From the NCBI GenBank assembly GCA_937946835.1, contig CALFAV010000009.1, forward strand, positions 1-44,621: 44,621 nt of DNA, read 5' to 3'. Shown here one piece after another: positions 1 to 9,905 of the stretch. The DNA is from an uncultured Verrucomicrobiae bacterium (lineage in GTDB: Bacteria; Verrucomicrobiota; Verrucomicrobiia; Limisphaerales; J093). How positions within the stretch are numbered: position 1 is the first letter of the stretch; each line of letters opens with the position of its first letter. The translations under genes were made by a program, and so were the position numbers. The notes beneath the pieces were generated by a model. That model was not told where the DNA came from and ran no database searches. It worked only from the letters and a program-made list of their open reading frames with translations.

Positions 1-28
1 AAAAGCCGCCCCGGTGGCCCGGGGCGGC
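1..28 (-). terminator. Rho-independent terminator of ppdK
   Basis: Read on the minus strand there is a perfect 10-bp GC stem (positions 28-19 pairing with 14-5) with a 4-base loop at 15-18, followed by TTTT at 4-1, where the window ends. It lies 60 bases beyond the ppdK stop codon, so it is the expected end of that transcript. Confidence 0.85.
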
Positions 29-87
29 ATTCGTGAATTCAGGCTTGGGCAGCAGTGCGCTGCCAAGGCGCCGCTGCGAGGGGGCGG

Positions 88-2853
88 TTACTTCTTCTTC
101 GCCGGTTTCTTGGAGGCGGTTTTGGCGGCTTCCTCCTCCAGCGCCGCCTGCGCGGCAGCCAGCCGGGCCACCGGCACCCGGAACGGCGAACAGCTCACGT
201 ACGTCAGCCCGAGCCGATGGCAGAACTTCACGCTGTCCGGGTCCCCGCCGTGCTCGCCGCAGATGCCCAGCTTGAGGTCCGGCCGGCTCCCGCGGCCCTT
301 CTCCACCGCAAGCTTCATGAGCTGGCCCACCCCGCTCTGGTCAATCGTGGCGAAGGGGTTCTTCGGCACGATCTCCAGCTCGGTGTAGGCGGGCAGGAAC
401 GTGCCGGAGTCGTCGCGGCTCATGCCCAGGCAGGTCTGGGTCAGGTCGTTGGTGCCAAAGCTGAAGAACTGGGCGGTCTGCGCGATCTCGTCGGCGGTGA
501 GCGCCCCGCGCGGCACTTCGATCATCGTGCCAACCAGGTAGTTGAGTTTGACCTTCAGCCGGTCCATCACCTCGCGGGCCACGCGGTGGACCACCTCGAC
601 CTGGAGGTCGAGCTCCTTCTTGAACCCGACCAGCGGGATCATGATCTCGGGCCGGACCTTGATACCGGCCTTCTGCACCTCGGCGGCCGCCTCGAAGACG
701 GCCCGGGCCTGCATCTCGGAGATTTCGGGGTACACGATGCCCAGACGGCAGCCGCGGAAGCCGAGCATGGGGTTGAACTCATGCAGTTCCTTGACCCGCT
801 GACGGATTTTCTCCACCGGGACACCCATCTTGGCGGCGAGGTCCTGCTGCGCGGCCTCCTCGTGGGGGAGGAACTCGTGCAGCGGCGGATCGAGGAAGCG
901 GATCGTGGCGGGGTAGCCCTTGAGGGCTTTGAAGATGCCGACGAAGTCGCTCTTCTGGTAGGGCAGGAGCTTGGCCAGCGCCTTTTTGCGGTCCTCGACG
1001 TTGTCGGCGAGGATCATCTCGCGCATGGCGTCAATGCGGTTGCCCTCGAAGAACATGTGCTCGGTGCGGCACAGCCCGATGCCGGTGGCGCCGAAGGCCA
1101 GGGCGTTTTCGGTTTGCTCGGGGGTGTCGGCGTTGGTGCGCACCTCGAGGCGGGTGACCTTGCGGCACCAGTCCATCAAGGTCTTGAACATCTGGTAGGT
1201 CTGGGCCGCCCTGGGATCGAGGGTCTTTTCGATGAGGACCTGAACGATCTCGGAGGCGGCGGTGGGGATTTGGCCGGCATAGACGTTGCCGAGGGTGCCG
1301 TTGATGGACAGCCAGTCGCCTTCGTTCCAGGTGCGGCCGTTGACGGTGAGGGTGCGCTTTTCGTAGTCCAGTTGCAGAGCGCCGGCGCCGGTGATGCACA
1401 CCTTGCCCATCTGGCGGGCGACCAGGGCCGCGTGGGAGCTGACGCCGCCCTTGGCGGTGAGGATGCCCTCGGCGGCGATCATGCCGCGCAGGTCCTCGGG
1501 CGTGGTTTCGTTGCGCACCAGCAGGACTTTTTCGCCCTTTTCGGCCGCGGCCACGGCGCGTTCCCAGCTCAGATACATCCGGCCGGAGGCCGCCCCGGGG
1601 CCGGCGGGCAGGCCGGTGGCGATGACCTCGGCGGCCTTTTCGGCCTTCTGGTCGAAGATGGGGGCGAGCAACTGGTCGAACTGGTCGGCCGGGTTGCGGC
1701 GGATGGCGGTTTTCCAGTCAATGAGCCGCTCTTTGACCATGTCCATCGAGAACTTCAGCGCCGCCAAGGCGGTGCGCTTGCCGTTGCGGGTCTGAAGCAT
1801 GAAGACCTTGCCGTCCTGGATGGTGAACTCGAAATCCTGCACGTCCTTGAAATGCTTCTCCAGGATCGCGCGGATGCGCTCCAGTTCTTTGAAGGCCTCG
1901 GGCAGGTGTTTCTTGAGGTCGGCGACCGGCTCGGGGGTACGGATGCCGGCCACGACGTCCTCGCCCTGGGCGTTGATGAGGAACTCGCCGTAGAATTCCT
2001 TCTCCCCATTGGCGGGGTTGCGGGTGAAGGCGACGCCGGAGCCGGAGCGTTCGCCGGTGTTGCCATAGACCATGGCCTGGACGTTGACCGCCGTGCCCCA
2101 CTCGGACGGGATGTTGTACTTGCGGCGGTACACGATGGCGCGGTCGTTCATCCAGGAGCCGAACACCGCGCCGATGGCGCCCCAGAGCTGTTTCCACGGG
2201 TCCTGAGGGAATTCCCGACCGCCGGTGCGCTCGTGAATGAGCGCCTTGAAACGACTGACCAGCTCCTTGAGGTCGTCCACGGTCAGCTTGGTGTCCTCGA
2301 TGTCCGCACCGTAGCGCTCGTGTTTGAGGCCATGGATGACCGTCTCGAACGGCTCGTGATCTTCGCCCGGGCGTTTTTGCACGCCCATGACCACGTCGCC
2401 GTACATCTGCACGAAACGGCGATAGCAATCCCAGGCAAACCGCTCGTTGTTGGTGGCCCGGACCAGGGCCAGCACCGTCTGGTCGTTGAGGCCGAGGTTG
2501 AGAATGGTGTCCATCATGCCCGGCATCGAGTCGCGCGCACCGGAGCGCACGCTCACCAGCAGGGGCATCGCCGCGGTGTCCCCGAAGCGGGTGCCCATGA
2601 TCTTTTCGATGTGCGCCACGCCGGCGCGGACCTGGGGCTCGAGCTCTTTCGGGTAGGTCTTCTTGTGCTGGTAGTAGTAGGTGCAGACCTCGGTGGTGAT
2701 GGTGAAGCCCGGGGGAACGGGCAGGCCGATGCGGGCCATCTCCGCCAGGTTCGCGCCCTTGCCGCCGAGCAGGGGCTTCATCGAGCCGTCGCCGTCGGCC
2801 TTCTTGTTGCCAAAGAGGTAAACGTATTTCGGGGTTTTCGTCGCCTTAGCCAT
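88..2853 (-). CDS. ppdK: Pyruvate, phosphate dikinase
   Basis: PPDK interconverts pyruvate + ATP + Pi and phosphoenolpyruvate + AMP + PPi in the cytoplasm, linking glycolysis and gluconeogenesis. The 921-residue product has the family's usual length and order: an N-terminal ATP-grasp region ([10 protein letters not shown] near residue 31, [16 protein letters not shown] near 101), a central phosphohistidine domain with the phosphorylated His474 in [12 protein letters not shown], and a C-terminal PEP/pyruvate TIM barrel ending with the active-site Cys865 in [10 protein letters not shown]. The residue two before the catalytic His, usually a regulated Thr, is Ser472 here. The C-terminus carries a Lys-rich tail (KKPAKKK). 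The ATG at 2853 has no Shine-Dalgarno; the leader contains a GCGCGGG/CCCGCGC inverted repeat at 2879-2904. It is probably transcribed alone, given its own terminator. Confidence 0.97.
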   Translation of the reverse strand: MAKATKTPKYVYLFGNKKADGDGSMKPLLGGKGANLAEMARIGLPVPPGFTITTEVCTYYYQHKKTYPKELEPQVRAGVAHIEKIMGTRFGDTAAMPLLVSVRSGARDSMPGMMDTILNLGLNDQTVLALVRATNNERFAWDCYRRFVQMYGDVVMGVQKRPGEDHEPFETVIHGLKHERYGADIEDTKLTVDDLKELVSRFKALIHERTGGREFPQDPWKQLWGAIGAVFGSWMNDRAIVYRRKYNIPSEWGTAVNVQAMVYGNTGERSGSGVAFTRNPANGEKEFYGEFLINAQGEDVVAGIRTPEPVADLKKHLPEAFKELERIRAILEKHFKDVQDFEFTIQDGKVFMLQTRNGKRTALAALKFSMDMVKERLIDWKTAIRRNPADQFDQLLAPIFDQKAEKAAEVIATGLPAGPGAASGRMYLSWERAVAAAEKGEKVLLVRNETTPEDLRGMIAAEGILTAKGGVSSHAALVARQMGKVCITGAGALQLDYEKRTLTVNGRTWNEGDWLSINGTLGNVYAGQIPTAASEIVQVLIEKTLDPRAAQTYQMFKTLMDWCRKVTRLEVRTNADTPEQTENALAFGATGIGLCRTEHMFFEGNRIDAMREMILADNVEDRKKALAKLLPYQKSDFVGIFKALKGYPATIRFLDPPLHEFLPHEEAAQQDLAAKMGVPVEKIRQRVKELHEFNPMLGFRGCRLGIVYPEISEMQARAVFEAAAEVQKAGIKVRPEIMIPLVGFKKELDLQVEVVHRVAREVMDRLKVKLNYLVGTMIEVPRGALTADEIAQTAQFFSFGTNDLTQTCLGMSRDDSGTFLPAYTELEIVPKNPFATIDQSGVGQLMKLAVEKGRGSRPDLKLGICGEHGGDPDSVKFCHRLGLTYVSCSPFRVPVARLAAAQAALEEEAAKTASKKPAKKK

Positions 2854-2939
2854 AATCGTTTTCGTGTTGTGCTGCCCGGCGCGGGGGAACTCATCCTCCC
2901 GCGCGGAAGCCCAAACTCAACCTAATGCGCGCCGGGGGG

Positions 2940-3944
2940 TCAACGGCTGAATTGTCCGACTTGAGGACAAAATCCGGCCGGTGTGCCCGCCGCCGGACCG
3001 CCGCCGGACCGCCCGGTGGGGCCGGCGGGATCGGACCGGGCGTTGCGACCAAGGCGCACCCGCATGTAGTGAAACAGGTACTGCTGCGCGTACCCGGCGT
3101 ACGGGCCGAAATGTGTTTCGGTGAACGCCCGCAGCCGGCGCGGCGGCAGCCGGCGGCGCGGGAAGTACAGTTGCCGCAACGCCCGCAGCACCCACACATC
3201 CACCGGAAACGCGGCGTCAAAGCCGGCGGCGAACAGCAACACGCAATCGGCGATCTTCCGCCCCACCCCGGGCAGGGCCATCAACCGCTGGCGCGCCGTG
3301 GCCAGCGGCAGCTCCGGCAGTGTCTCCAGCCGGAGGACGCCGGTGGCCACGGCTTGCGCCGCCGCCCGCAGATACGGCGCGCGGAACCCCATGCCGCACG
3401 CGCGCAGTTCAGCCTCGGTCGCCCCGGCCAGTCGCGCGGGCGGTGGAAAGGCAAAACCCGGCGCCCGGCCGGGCGGCACCGGCACCGGGCGGCCAAAACG
3501 CGTGCACAGGGTTCCCACGATGCGGCGGATGTGCGGGATCCGCTTGGTTGAGGACAGGATGAAGCTCGCCAGGCATTCCCAGGGGTCCTGCCGCAACAGC
3601 CGCAAGCCGCGGCAGGCGCTCACCGCCTCTTGCAACGGCGGGTCGGGCGGGAAGGTGGCGACGATGGCCCCCAGGTCATCCCCGAGGCGCAGCCAGCGGG
3701 CCAGCCAGTTCCAGTCCGTCTGTGGCACGCAGGTCTCGGCCGTGAGCGTGTGGGGCGTCGCGGTCAACCGCACCCAGTGCCCGGCCACGATGCCTTCCCA
3801 GCCGCCGTCTTCCGGCGTCCAGCGAAAGACCTGGCCGGATTCGAGCGTGGCGGCCAGGTCGTACTCCCGCACCGGCCAGGTGTGGCGAAGGGTCGCGACG
3901 CCGGCGGCGGGTGCCCCCGGGTCAACGCAGGTTTCGACAGGCAT
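2940..3944 (-). CDS. ogg: OGG1-type 8-oxoguanine DNA glycosylase/AP lyase
   Basis: Predicted base-excision repair enzyme that removes 8-oxoguanine and nicks the abasic site. The 334 residues align in order with the eukaryotic-type OGG1 fold: an N-terminal domain with SGQVFRW (36-42), the helical segment SFILSSTKRIPHI (127-139), and the HhH-GPD core LPGVGRKIADC with catalytic Lys230 and, 19 residues on, Asp249 in FPVDVW, the same spacing as Lys249/Asp268 in human OGG1. The last ~35 residues are low-complexity Gly/Pro/Ala and probably disordered. Its ATG overlaps the end of the upstream PAP2-GT39 gene by 23 bases, so the two are likely co-transcribed and translationally coupled although no functional link is obvious. 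AlkA is the main alternative, but the N-terminal motif favours OGG1. Confidence 0.9.
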   Translation of the reverse strand: MPVETCVDPGAPAAGVATLRHTWPVREYDLAATLESGQVFRWTPEDGGWEGIVAGHWVRLTATPHTLTAETCVPQTDWNWLARWLRLGDDLGAIVATFPPDPPLQEAVSACRGLRLLRQDPWECLASFILSSTKRIPHIRRIVGTLCTRFGRPVPVPPGRAPGFAFPPPARLAGATEAELRACGMGFRAPYLRAAAQAVATGVLRLETLPELPLATARQRLMALPGVGRKIADCVLLFAAGFDAAFPVDVWVLRALRQLYFPRRRLPPRRLRAFTETHFGPYAGYAQQYLFHYMRVRLGRNARSDPAGPTGRSGGGPAAGTPAGFCPQVGQFSR

Positions 3945-6090
3945 ACAGTTGCACCTGGCGCAACACCTGCCCGCGGTACACCACCGGGTGCAGCCCGAGG
4001 TCGCTGACCGACTCGAACTCGGCCACGAGCTGTTCCGGCGGGGGCCGGGGGCGATCAGTGGGCATGACGAACAACGCGTTTTGGCCCTGGCGGTCCCGGT
4101 AGCCCGGCCAGAAAAAGAACTGGTTCAGCGGCACCTCGCTTGAGCGGAAGAACACCCACGGCCGGCCGGCCCGGACCGCGGCTTTGGCCTCCGGGAGGTA
4201 AAACGACAACTGGCCGGTGATGCCGTAGTGATTGCCGATGAGGAACACCGGCCGGCCCTCGGCCAGCAACTTTTGGCGCTCGGCTTCCACCACCCGCGCC
4301 GTTTCACTCCAGCCCCGCACCCGCCGCAGGGGGTCCAGGCGCGGCGGCAACGGTTGCCCGATCAGGCTGGCGAGCCAGCGGGTTTCATGCAGGGGCACCA
4401 CCAGCAGCAGACCCAACGCCACCCCACCGGGGAGCGCGGCGCGGAGTTTGCGGGCGCCGCCCGGCCACCGCGCGGCCGCATGGGCCACCGTCGCGGCAAA
4501 CAGCGGCACCACCGCCGCGGCAATCCAGTTGGGCAACACCCGCGCCCGCACCGTGTACAGCGCGTGTCCCAGCAGCAACGGCGCGCCCATCAACCACAGG
4601 TAAAACGCCAGCGGCTGCGCCCGCCGTTGCCGCCAGATGCCCGCCGTCGCCCAAAGGACCGCGGCGAAGAAAACCGGATTCAACAGCCCCGCCACCGCGC
4701 CAAGGAACTCGAAGAAGTACCGGGGCGTGAAGCGCCAGGCCGTTTCCAAACCAGCCCGGTCACTCAGGTGCGTCACCGTGATCCAGCCGTGCTGCGCGTT
4801 CCAGATCAGCACCGGCAGCGTGCAGAGCAGCACAATGGCCAGCGCCAGCCAGGGGCCGGGTCGGCGCAAGTGGCCCCGCGCGTCCGGCCGCAGGACAAAC
4901 ACCAAGGCGAAGCACACGAGTTGAAACAGGGCCGTGTACTTGCTCAAAAACCCCAGGCCCAGCCAAAGCCCGGTCCACGCCCAGTCGCGCGTGCGGCCGT
5001 CCGGTTGCAGCGCCCGCCAGCCGGCCAGCATGGCGGCGGTCCAGCACAGCACCAGCGGCGGGTCAATCGTCAGCAGCACCGCGCCCACGGCGGTCAGCGG
5101 GGTCACGGTCAACAGCACCACCAGCCAGAATCCGGCGCGGGCATTGACCTGCGCGGCGAAAAAACGCAGCACCAGCAGCCCCGTGACCGCCGCGATCACC
5201 GGCGCCATGAACCGCACGCCCAGTTCGGTGTCGCCCCACAGCCGGGTGCCCAGCCATTGCAGGTAGGCGATCATCGGCGGCTTGCTGTAGTACGAGAGCG
5301 CCAGGTGCTTCGACCACAGCCACTGGTAGGCCTCGTCTTCGCTCAACTCGATGACGCCCGAGGCGATGTAGCCCAGCCGGAACACCAGCAGCAGCCCGAG
5401 GAGCAGGTAGCCCAGCCGCAGCCAATGGCGGTCGGCTTCCGCGGCTGCGTCACGCAGGGCGGTCGGTTCCGCCGGATCACCTGCGGCCGCCGGGTGGAAC
5501 TGCGGCTCGCGGAGCGAGGGGAGGCGTTGCCACCAAAGGGGAAACCACCGCCGGCCCGCGCCGCGCCACAGGCCATCGGCCAGGCAAAGCACACCCCGGC
5601 CGATGCTCCAGCCCAGCAGCGCGCCGGCCAGCACGTCGCCGGGATAATGCACGCCGCAGTACACGCGGGAGTACCCCACCGCCACGGCCAAGGGCCAGAG
5701 TGCCCGGCGGCTGTGCGGGTAAAACCAACCCGCCACGGCCAGGGCGAGGAACCAGTTGGCCGCGTGGCCCGAGGGCAGGCTGAAACTGCTGCCCCGGCCC
5801 AGCAGCAGCCGCGTGTCCGGCAGATCGGCGAACGGCCGCGGGCGTGCCAGCGCCTCCTTGAGCAGGTCCACCGCCGTGTTGCCCGCCGCCAGCGCCACGA
5901 CCAGCAGCGCCACACACACCCGACCCCGTGCGCCGCCGCGCCACAGCAGCAGCGCCAGGACGGCCACCAGCGCGGGGAAGAAAAGCCGGTTTCCGCTGAA
6001 CCACGGCATGGCCACGTCCAGCCACGGGTGGATCAGCGTTTGGTTGACCACCCGGAACAGGGCGGTGTCGGCTTGCCCCAACCAGTCCAC
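3922..6090 (-). CDS. PAP2 lipid phosphatase fused to GT39/ArnT-like glycosyltransferase
   Basis: A 722-residue membrane protein made of two enzymes. Residues 1-175 are a PAP2 phosphatase with all three signature motifs: KEALARPRP (78-86), PSGH (106-109) and [12 protein letters not shown] (141-152). Residues ~225-720 are a multi-spanning GT-C glycosyltransferase of the PMT/ArnT (GT39) family, with the acidic first-loop motif EDEAY (251-255), a conserved SKPP (269-272), and many hydrophobic helices, then a short soluble C-terminus. Known PAP2 enzymes dephosphorylate polyprenyl or lipid phosphates; ArnT-like enzymes move a sugar from a polyprenyl-phosphate carrier to a membrane or exported acceptor and release the carrier phosphate. 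Inference: the fusion could couple transfer with carrier or acceptor dephosphorylation. Start is GTG at 6090, giving a normal PAP2 N-terminus. Confidence 0.9.
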   Translation of the reverse strand: MDWLGQADTALFRVVNQTLIHPWLDVAMPWFSGNRLFFPALVAVLALLLWRGGARGRVCVALLVVALAAGNTAVDLLKEALARPRPFADLPDTRLLLGRGSSFSLPSGHAANWFLALAVAGWFYPHSRRALWPLAVAVGYSRVYCGVHYPGDVLAGALLGWSIGRGVLCLADGLWRGAGRRWFPLWWQRLPSLREPQFHPAAAGDPAEPTALRDAAAEADRHWLRLGYLLLGLLLVFRLGYIASGVIELSEDEAYQWLWSKHLALSYYSKPPMIAYLQWLGTRLWGDTELGVRFMAPVIAAVTGLLVLRFFAAQVNARAGFWLVVLLTVTPLTAVGAVLLTIDPPLVLCWTAAMLAGWRALQPDGRTRDWAWTGLWLGLGFLSKYTALFQLVCFALVFVLRPDARGHLRRPGPWLALAIVLLCTLPVLIWNAQHGWITVTHLSDRAGLETAWRFTPRYFFEFLGAVAGLLNPVFFAAVLWATAGIWRQRRAQPLAFYLWLMGAPLLLGHALYTVRARVLPNWIAAAVVPLFAATVAHAAARWPGGARKLRAALPGGVALGLLLVVPLHETRWLASLIGQPLPPRLDPLRRVRGWSETARVVEAERQKLLAEGRPVFLIGNHYGITGQLSFYLPEAKAAVRAGRPWVFFRSSEVPLNQFFFWPGYRDRQGQNALFVMPTDRPRPPPEQLVAEFESVSDLGLHPVVYRGQVLRQVQLYACRNLR

Positions 6091-6257
6091 GGCTGGGGTT
6101 TATCCCCGGCCCGCACGGCGGGCGACAAGCCGGAAATCCCGGGCCGGTTGTGCCGGGCCGCGGTGCGCCGGCTTGTGCCCCGCCTGAAGGCTGCTATTTT
6201 GGGGGGCGATTTGAATCGAACGCAGTCAAACCAACACCGAACCTAAAAGACACAACC

Positions 6258-6884
6258 ATGGCACACGAACTCCCTCCCCTGCCCTATCCCAAAGAAGCCC
6301 TGGAACCGCACATTGATGCGATGACGATGGAAATCCACCACGGCCGTCACCACAAGGCCTACGTGGACAACCTGAACAAGGCCCTGGCCGGCAACCCCGC
6401 GCTCGAAGCCAGGTCCCTCGAGGCGCTGCTGGCGGACCTGGCCTCGGTGCCGGAGAACATCCGCACCGCGGTGCGGAACAACGGCGGGGGCCATTGGAAC
6501 CACACCTTCTTCTGGAAGATCATGGCCCCCAATGCCGGCGGCGCGCCCACCGGCGAACTGGCGGCGGCTCTGAACGCGGCCTTTGGCAGCTTTGACGAGT
6601 TCAAGGCCAAATTCGAGGCCGCCGGGATGGGCCGGTTCGGCAGCGGCTGGGCGTGGTTGCTGGTCAACGGGGGCAGGCTCGAAATCGCCTCCACCGCCAA
6701 TCAGGACAATCCGCTCATGGGCCGGGCCGTGGCCGGGTGCGAAGGCCGGCCCATCCTGGGCGTGGATGTCTGGGAACACGCCTACTACCTCAAGTACCAG
6801 AACCGCCGGGCCGACTACCTCAAGGCGTGGTGGAACGTCGTCAACTGGGCCGAGGTGGCCCGGTTGTACGCGGCGGCCCGGTAA
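6258..6884 (+). CDS. sodA: Superoxide dismutase, Mn type
   Basis: Cytoplasmic enzyme dismutating superoxide to O2 and H2O2. The 208-residue product is full length. Metal ligands are visible at His27 (IHHGRHH), His82 (HWNHTFFW), Asp170 and His174 (DVWEHAYY). The outer-sphere Gln149 sits in ANQD, as in E. coli MnSOD, and Gly-His rather than Ala-Gln precedes the second ligand, so manganese is the likely metal, though cambialistic activity cannot be excluded. The ATG at 6258 is chosen because it gives the standard N-terminus; the frame is open upstream to 6150 but that part has no family similarity. There is no Shine-Dalgarno. A weak sigma70-like pair (TTGTGC 6173-6178, TATTTT 6195-6200, 16-bp spacing) lies upstream. 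It is divergent from the PAP2-GT39 gene and ends at a strong terminator, so it is monocistronic. Confidence 0.97.
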   Translation: MAHELPPLPYPKEALEPHIDAMTMEIHHGRHHKAYVDNLNKALAGNPALEARSLEALLADLASVPENIRTAVRNNGGGHWNHTFFWKIMAPNAGGAPTGELAAALNAAFGSFDEFKAKFEAAGMGRFGSGWAWLLVNGGRLEIASTANQDNPLMGRAVAGCEGRPILGVDVWEHAYYLKYQNRRADYLKAWWNVVNWAEVARLYAAAR

Positions 6885-6908
6885 CCTGGGGGAAGGCGCC
6901 TTTTCACC

Positions 6909-6945
6909 CGCCGGAGTGGGGCTTCACCACTCCGGCGCTTTTTTT
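6909..6945 (+). terminator. Rho-independent terminator of sodA
   Basis: A perfect 11-bp stem (6909-6919 with 6927-6937) and a 7-base loop are followed by C and seven T (6939-6945). It starts 24 bases after the sodA stop codon. Confidence 0.92.
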
Positions 6946-7023
6946 GGCAACCGGCCGCCAAACCCACCATGACGGCACAGCTAGACTTTGCTTTTGGACG
7001 TCTAAATGTAAAGTCCGGCTCCA

Positions 7024-8158
7024 ATGATTGACCGCCCTTTTTGGCGTCAACGGTTGGTTCAGGCCTGGACCCGGGCGCCAATTGTCTGATTAACCGGTCC
7101 CCGGCGGGTGGGCAAAACGGTGCTGGCGCAGCGCCTGTCCGACGCGGAATTCCTCGACTGTGGCCTGCCCAGCGTGGCGGAGTGTCTGCGTGACCCGGAG
7201 CGCTTTTACCGGTCCGTCCAGAAAAGCCGGGTGATCTTCGATGAGGTCCACCAATTGCCCGACCCCAGCAGGCTCCTGAAGATCGGTGCGGATGCGTTCC
7301 CGCAACTGAAGATTTTGGCCACCGGTTTCTCCACCCCGGTTGCCACCCTGAAATTCCGGGACAGCCTCGCCGGACGGAAGCGGATCGTGGAACTGGTGCC
7401 CGTCCTTTCCGAGGAACTGCCGGCTTTTGGCATCGCCGACCCGCGTGAGCGGCTGCGGCGCGGGGGGCTGCCTCCCGCTTTGTTTGCCCCGCAGCCCGAG
7501 CCGGAATTTTATGCGGAGTGGATGGATTCCTACTATGCGCGGGACGTGCAGGAGCTCTTCCGTCTGGAAAAACGCACCGGCTTTTTGCACCTGCTCGAAC
7601 TGCTCTTGCGGCAGAGTGGCGGAATGCTCGACCTCAGCCGACTGGCCGCCGAAAGCCGGGTTAGCCGCCCCACGGTCACGAACTGGCTGGAGGTGTACCC
7701 AACGACCCACACCGTTCGCCTGCTGCGGCGTTACGCGGGCGGAGGCCGACGCGAGATCGTGGCCCAACCCAAGGTTTATGGATTCGACACCGGCCTGGTT
7801 TGCCACGCCCGCGGCTGGGACAGTTTGCGGGAAGACGATTGTGGGATTTTATGGGAACACCTGGTGCTCGAATCCCTTGTTGCCGGCGAGGTTCCCCGGA
7901 TTCACTTCTGGCGCGACAAACAACATCGGGGGGGTGGATTTTGTCGTGCCCCGGGGTCGCGGCATCGTTGACGCCGTCGAGTGCAAATGGAACCCGGATG
8001 CCCTCGAAGCCCGCGGGTTGGTGGCTTTTCGCTGTCTTTATCCCAGGGGCAAAAACTACATGGTTTGCCCCCTGCAGGGGCCGAGCTACGAGCGCGAGGC
8101 CCGGGGCTGTTTGCTCGTGTTTGTTTCGCCCAGCGAACTGCGGGAAATCTACGGGTAA
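7024..8158 (+). pseudogene. Broken AAA ATPase with DUF4143 domain
   Basis: Remnant of the common 'ATP-binding protein, DUF4143' family (N-terminal AAA domain, C-terminal nuclease-like DUF4143). From ATG 7024 the reading MIDRPFWRQRLVQAW leads to an in-frame TGA at 7087-7089, just before the Walker A motif LTGPRRVGKT (7090 on); homologues usually have Trp there, so TGG to TGA is the simplest change. The Walker B region VIFDEVHQLPD follows, then the DUF4143 part. The frame breaks again near 7928-7934, a run of seven G: removing one G joins WRDKQH to VDFVVPRG and continues to the stop at 8156-8158. Two independent lesions argue for a real pseudogene, though the G-run could be a sequencing error and the stop could be bypassed. 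Such genes are often mobile and lineage-scattered; their role is not established. Confidence 0.85.
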
Positions 8159-8198
8159 CAACCCGCCGAGTTGCCCGGATCAGGCGCGGTCGGCGGCG

Positions 8199-9836
8199 TT
8201 ACCCCTCCCCGGCCAGCTTGCGGAATGAGGGGTGACGGTACTGGTAGCGTGCGGCCACCAGGCTGAACAACACCCCCACCACCGCGGTGAGCACCGCGTA
8301 CAACAGAAACCGCTCGGGCGTCACCGACCCCGCCTCGGCGCCGGCGCCCAGCACCTGGGTGATGGCGCTGACCAGCAGGTTGCCGAAAGCCACGGTCAGC
8401 AGCCAGAAGCTCATGATGGTGCTGCGCATGGTGGGGGCGGCTTCGGCGAAGGCAAATTCCAGCCCGGTGGTGGAAAGCAGCACTTCGCCGGTGGTCAGCA
8501 CCGCGTAGGGCAGGAGCTGCCACAGGATGCTGAATTGCTCGCCGGCTTCCAGGCGGCGTTGCAGCCAGGCCACGATCAGGTACGATGCCGCGCCAAAAAA
8601 CATCCCCGCGCTCATCCGCCGCAGCGGCGTGGCCCACCGGCCCAGGCGCGGATACACCCCCAGCGTCAGCAGGGGCACCAGGATCATCACCAGCGCCGGG
8701 TTGGCCGACTGCATCTGTTCGGCGCCGATGCGGAAATTCCCGATGAACTCCTCCTTCATCTGCTTGCCCTGGAGCACCCAGGTGGAGGTGGTTTGGTCAA
8801 ACAACGCCCAGAACACCGGCACCAGCGCAAACACGAACAGAATCGGGCTGACCGACCGGGCCGCCGCGATTTCCTCCTCGGTGTGCCGGCCGCGCGCCGC
8901 TTCCCAAAACCGCTCCGGCAGTTCGAGTCGGCCGAGCAGACCCAGTCCCAGGATCAACAGGTACCACACGCCCACCGCGGCCAGGGCCCCCCAGCCCACC
9001 GCGCGCAGCCCGGGGGTCCATTCGTGGACAAAGGCCAGCGCCGCAAAGCCCGCCATCAGGACCGCCGGCAGGATCAGACAGACCAGCACATTGATCAGGG
9101 CGCCCACCGGGAGCCGGTTCTGGTGCCGAAAGGCCGTTCGCAACACCGTCACAAACCCCGACGAACGGGTGTGCCGCGCCGGCGCCACCCGCACGTACTG
9201 CCGCGTGCCCAGCACGAAGATCACCACGGCCAGCAGCATGAAAACGCCGGGCACGCCGAAGGCCGGGCCGTAGCCGTAATGGTCCTTGACCCACGGCACC
9301 ACCAGGAACGAGAAAAACGAGCCGAAGTTGATGGCCCAGTAAAACGCCCCGTAGGCCTTTTGCAGCAGGTGGCCCTGTTCGGGGCGGAATTGGTCGCCCA
9401 TGAAGGCTGACACGCACGGTTTGATCCCCCCCGACCCCAGCGCAATCAACCCCAGCCCGGCCGCCAGGCAGGCCATTTTGGCGTCCACGGTCTGGAACAG
9501 GTCGCTGCACGCCAGCACGCCGTTGCCCACGCAGTAGATCAACGACAGGTACAGGATCGTGTAGTAGCGGCCGATCAGGCGGTCCGAAAGCCACGCCCCC
9601 AGGAGCGGCAGGAAGTAGTTCGCGAAGATGAACAGGTGAATGATGGTGGTCGAGGTGTCCGCTGTCTGGCCCAGCCCGCCCTTGACCACCTCGCCGGTGA
9701 TGTACACGGCCAGGATGCTGCGGATGCCGTAGTAGCTGAAGCGCTCGGCCGCCTCGTTGCCCACGATGTAGGCCACGCTGCGGGGCATGCGGTTGTTCGC
9801 CGGCGCGGCGGGGGTGGGCACTGTCGGTTCGCTCAT
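8199..9836 (-). CDS. POT/PTR2-family proton-dependent oligopeptide transporter
   Basis: Inner-membrane MFS transporter of the POT family, which imports di- and tripeptides with protons. The 545-residue product has the family's ExxERFSYYG motif near residue 28-38 (EAAERFSYYG), the PTR2 signature GSGGIKPCVSAFMGDQF, and FYWAINFGSFFS, followed by a typical set of about 12-14 helices. The conserved ExxER motif supports proton coupling. ATG at 9836 is preferred; a GTG six bases upstream (9842) is possible. The SGNH-hydrolase gene ends 69 bases upstream on the same strand, so the two may share a transcript. Peptide specificity cannot be read from sequence; some POT members carry nitrate or other solutes. 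Confidence 0.92.
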   Translation of the reverse strand: MSEPTVPTPAAPANNRMPRSVAYIVGNEAAERFSYYGIRSILAVYITGEVVKGGLGQTADTSTTIIHLFIFANYFLPLLGAWLSDRLIGRYYTILYLSLIYCVGNGVLACSDLFQTVDAKMACLAAGLGLIALGSGGIKPCVSAFMGDQFRPEQGHLLQKAYGAFYWAINFGSFFSFLVVPWVKDHYGYGPAFGVPGVFMLLAVVIFVLGTRQYVRVAPARHTRSSGFVTVLRTAFRHQNRLPVGALINVLVCLILPAVLMAGFAALAFVHEWTPGLRAVGWGALAAVGVWYLLILGLGLLGRLELPERFWEAARGRHTEEEIAAARSVSPILFVFALVPVFWALFDQTTSTWVLQGKQMKEEFIGNFRIGAEQMQSANPALVMILVPLLTLGVYPRLGRWATPLRRMSAGMFFGAASYLIVAWLQRRLEAGEQFSILWQLLPYAVLTTGEVLLSTTGLEFAFAEAAPTMRSTIMSFWLLTVAFGNLLVSAITQVLGAGAEAGSVTPERFLLYAVLTAVVGVLFSLVAARYQYRHPSFRKLAGEG

Positions 9837-9905
9837 GCGCACAGTCGGGGTCGGGGGTGGTTCGGAGGCCGCGGGTCGCCGATGCAGTTGGCACCGTGTT
9901 GCCGG

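Noticed and set aside
55..2925. A 956-codon open frame on the plus strand across ppdK, and similar long antisense frames over the oxidase-like, PSCyt1 and OGG1/GT39 genes
   Set aside because: High GC leaves antisense frames open; the translations are His/Gln/Arg/Gly-rich with no family similarity, while the opposite strand encodes recognisable proteins.
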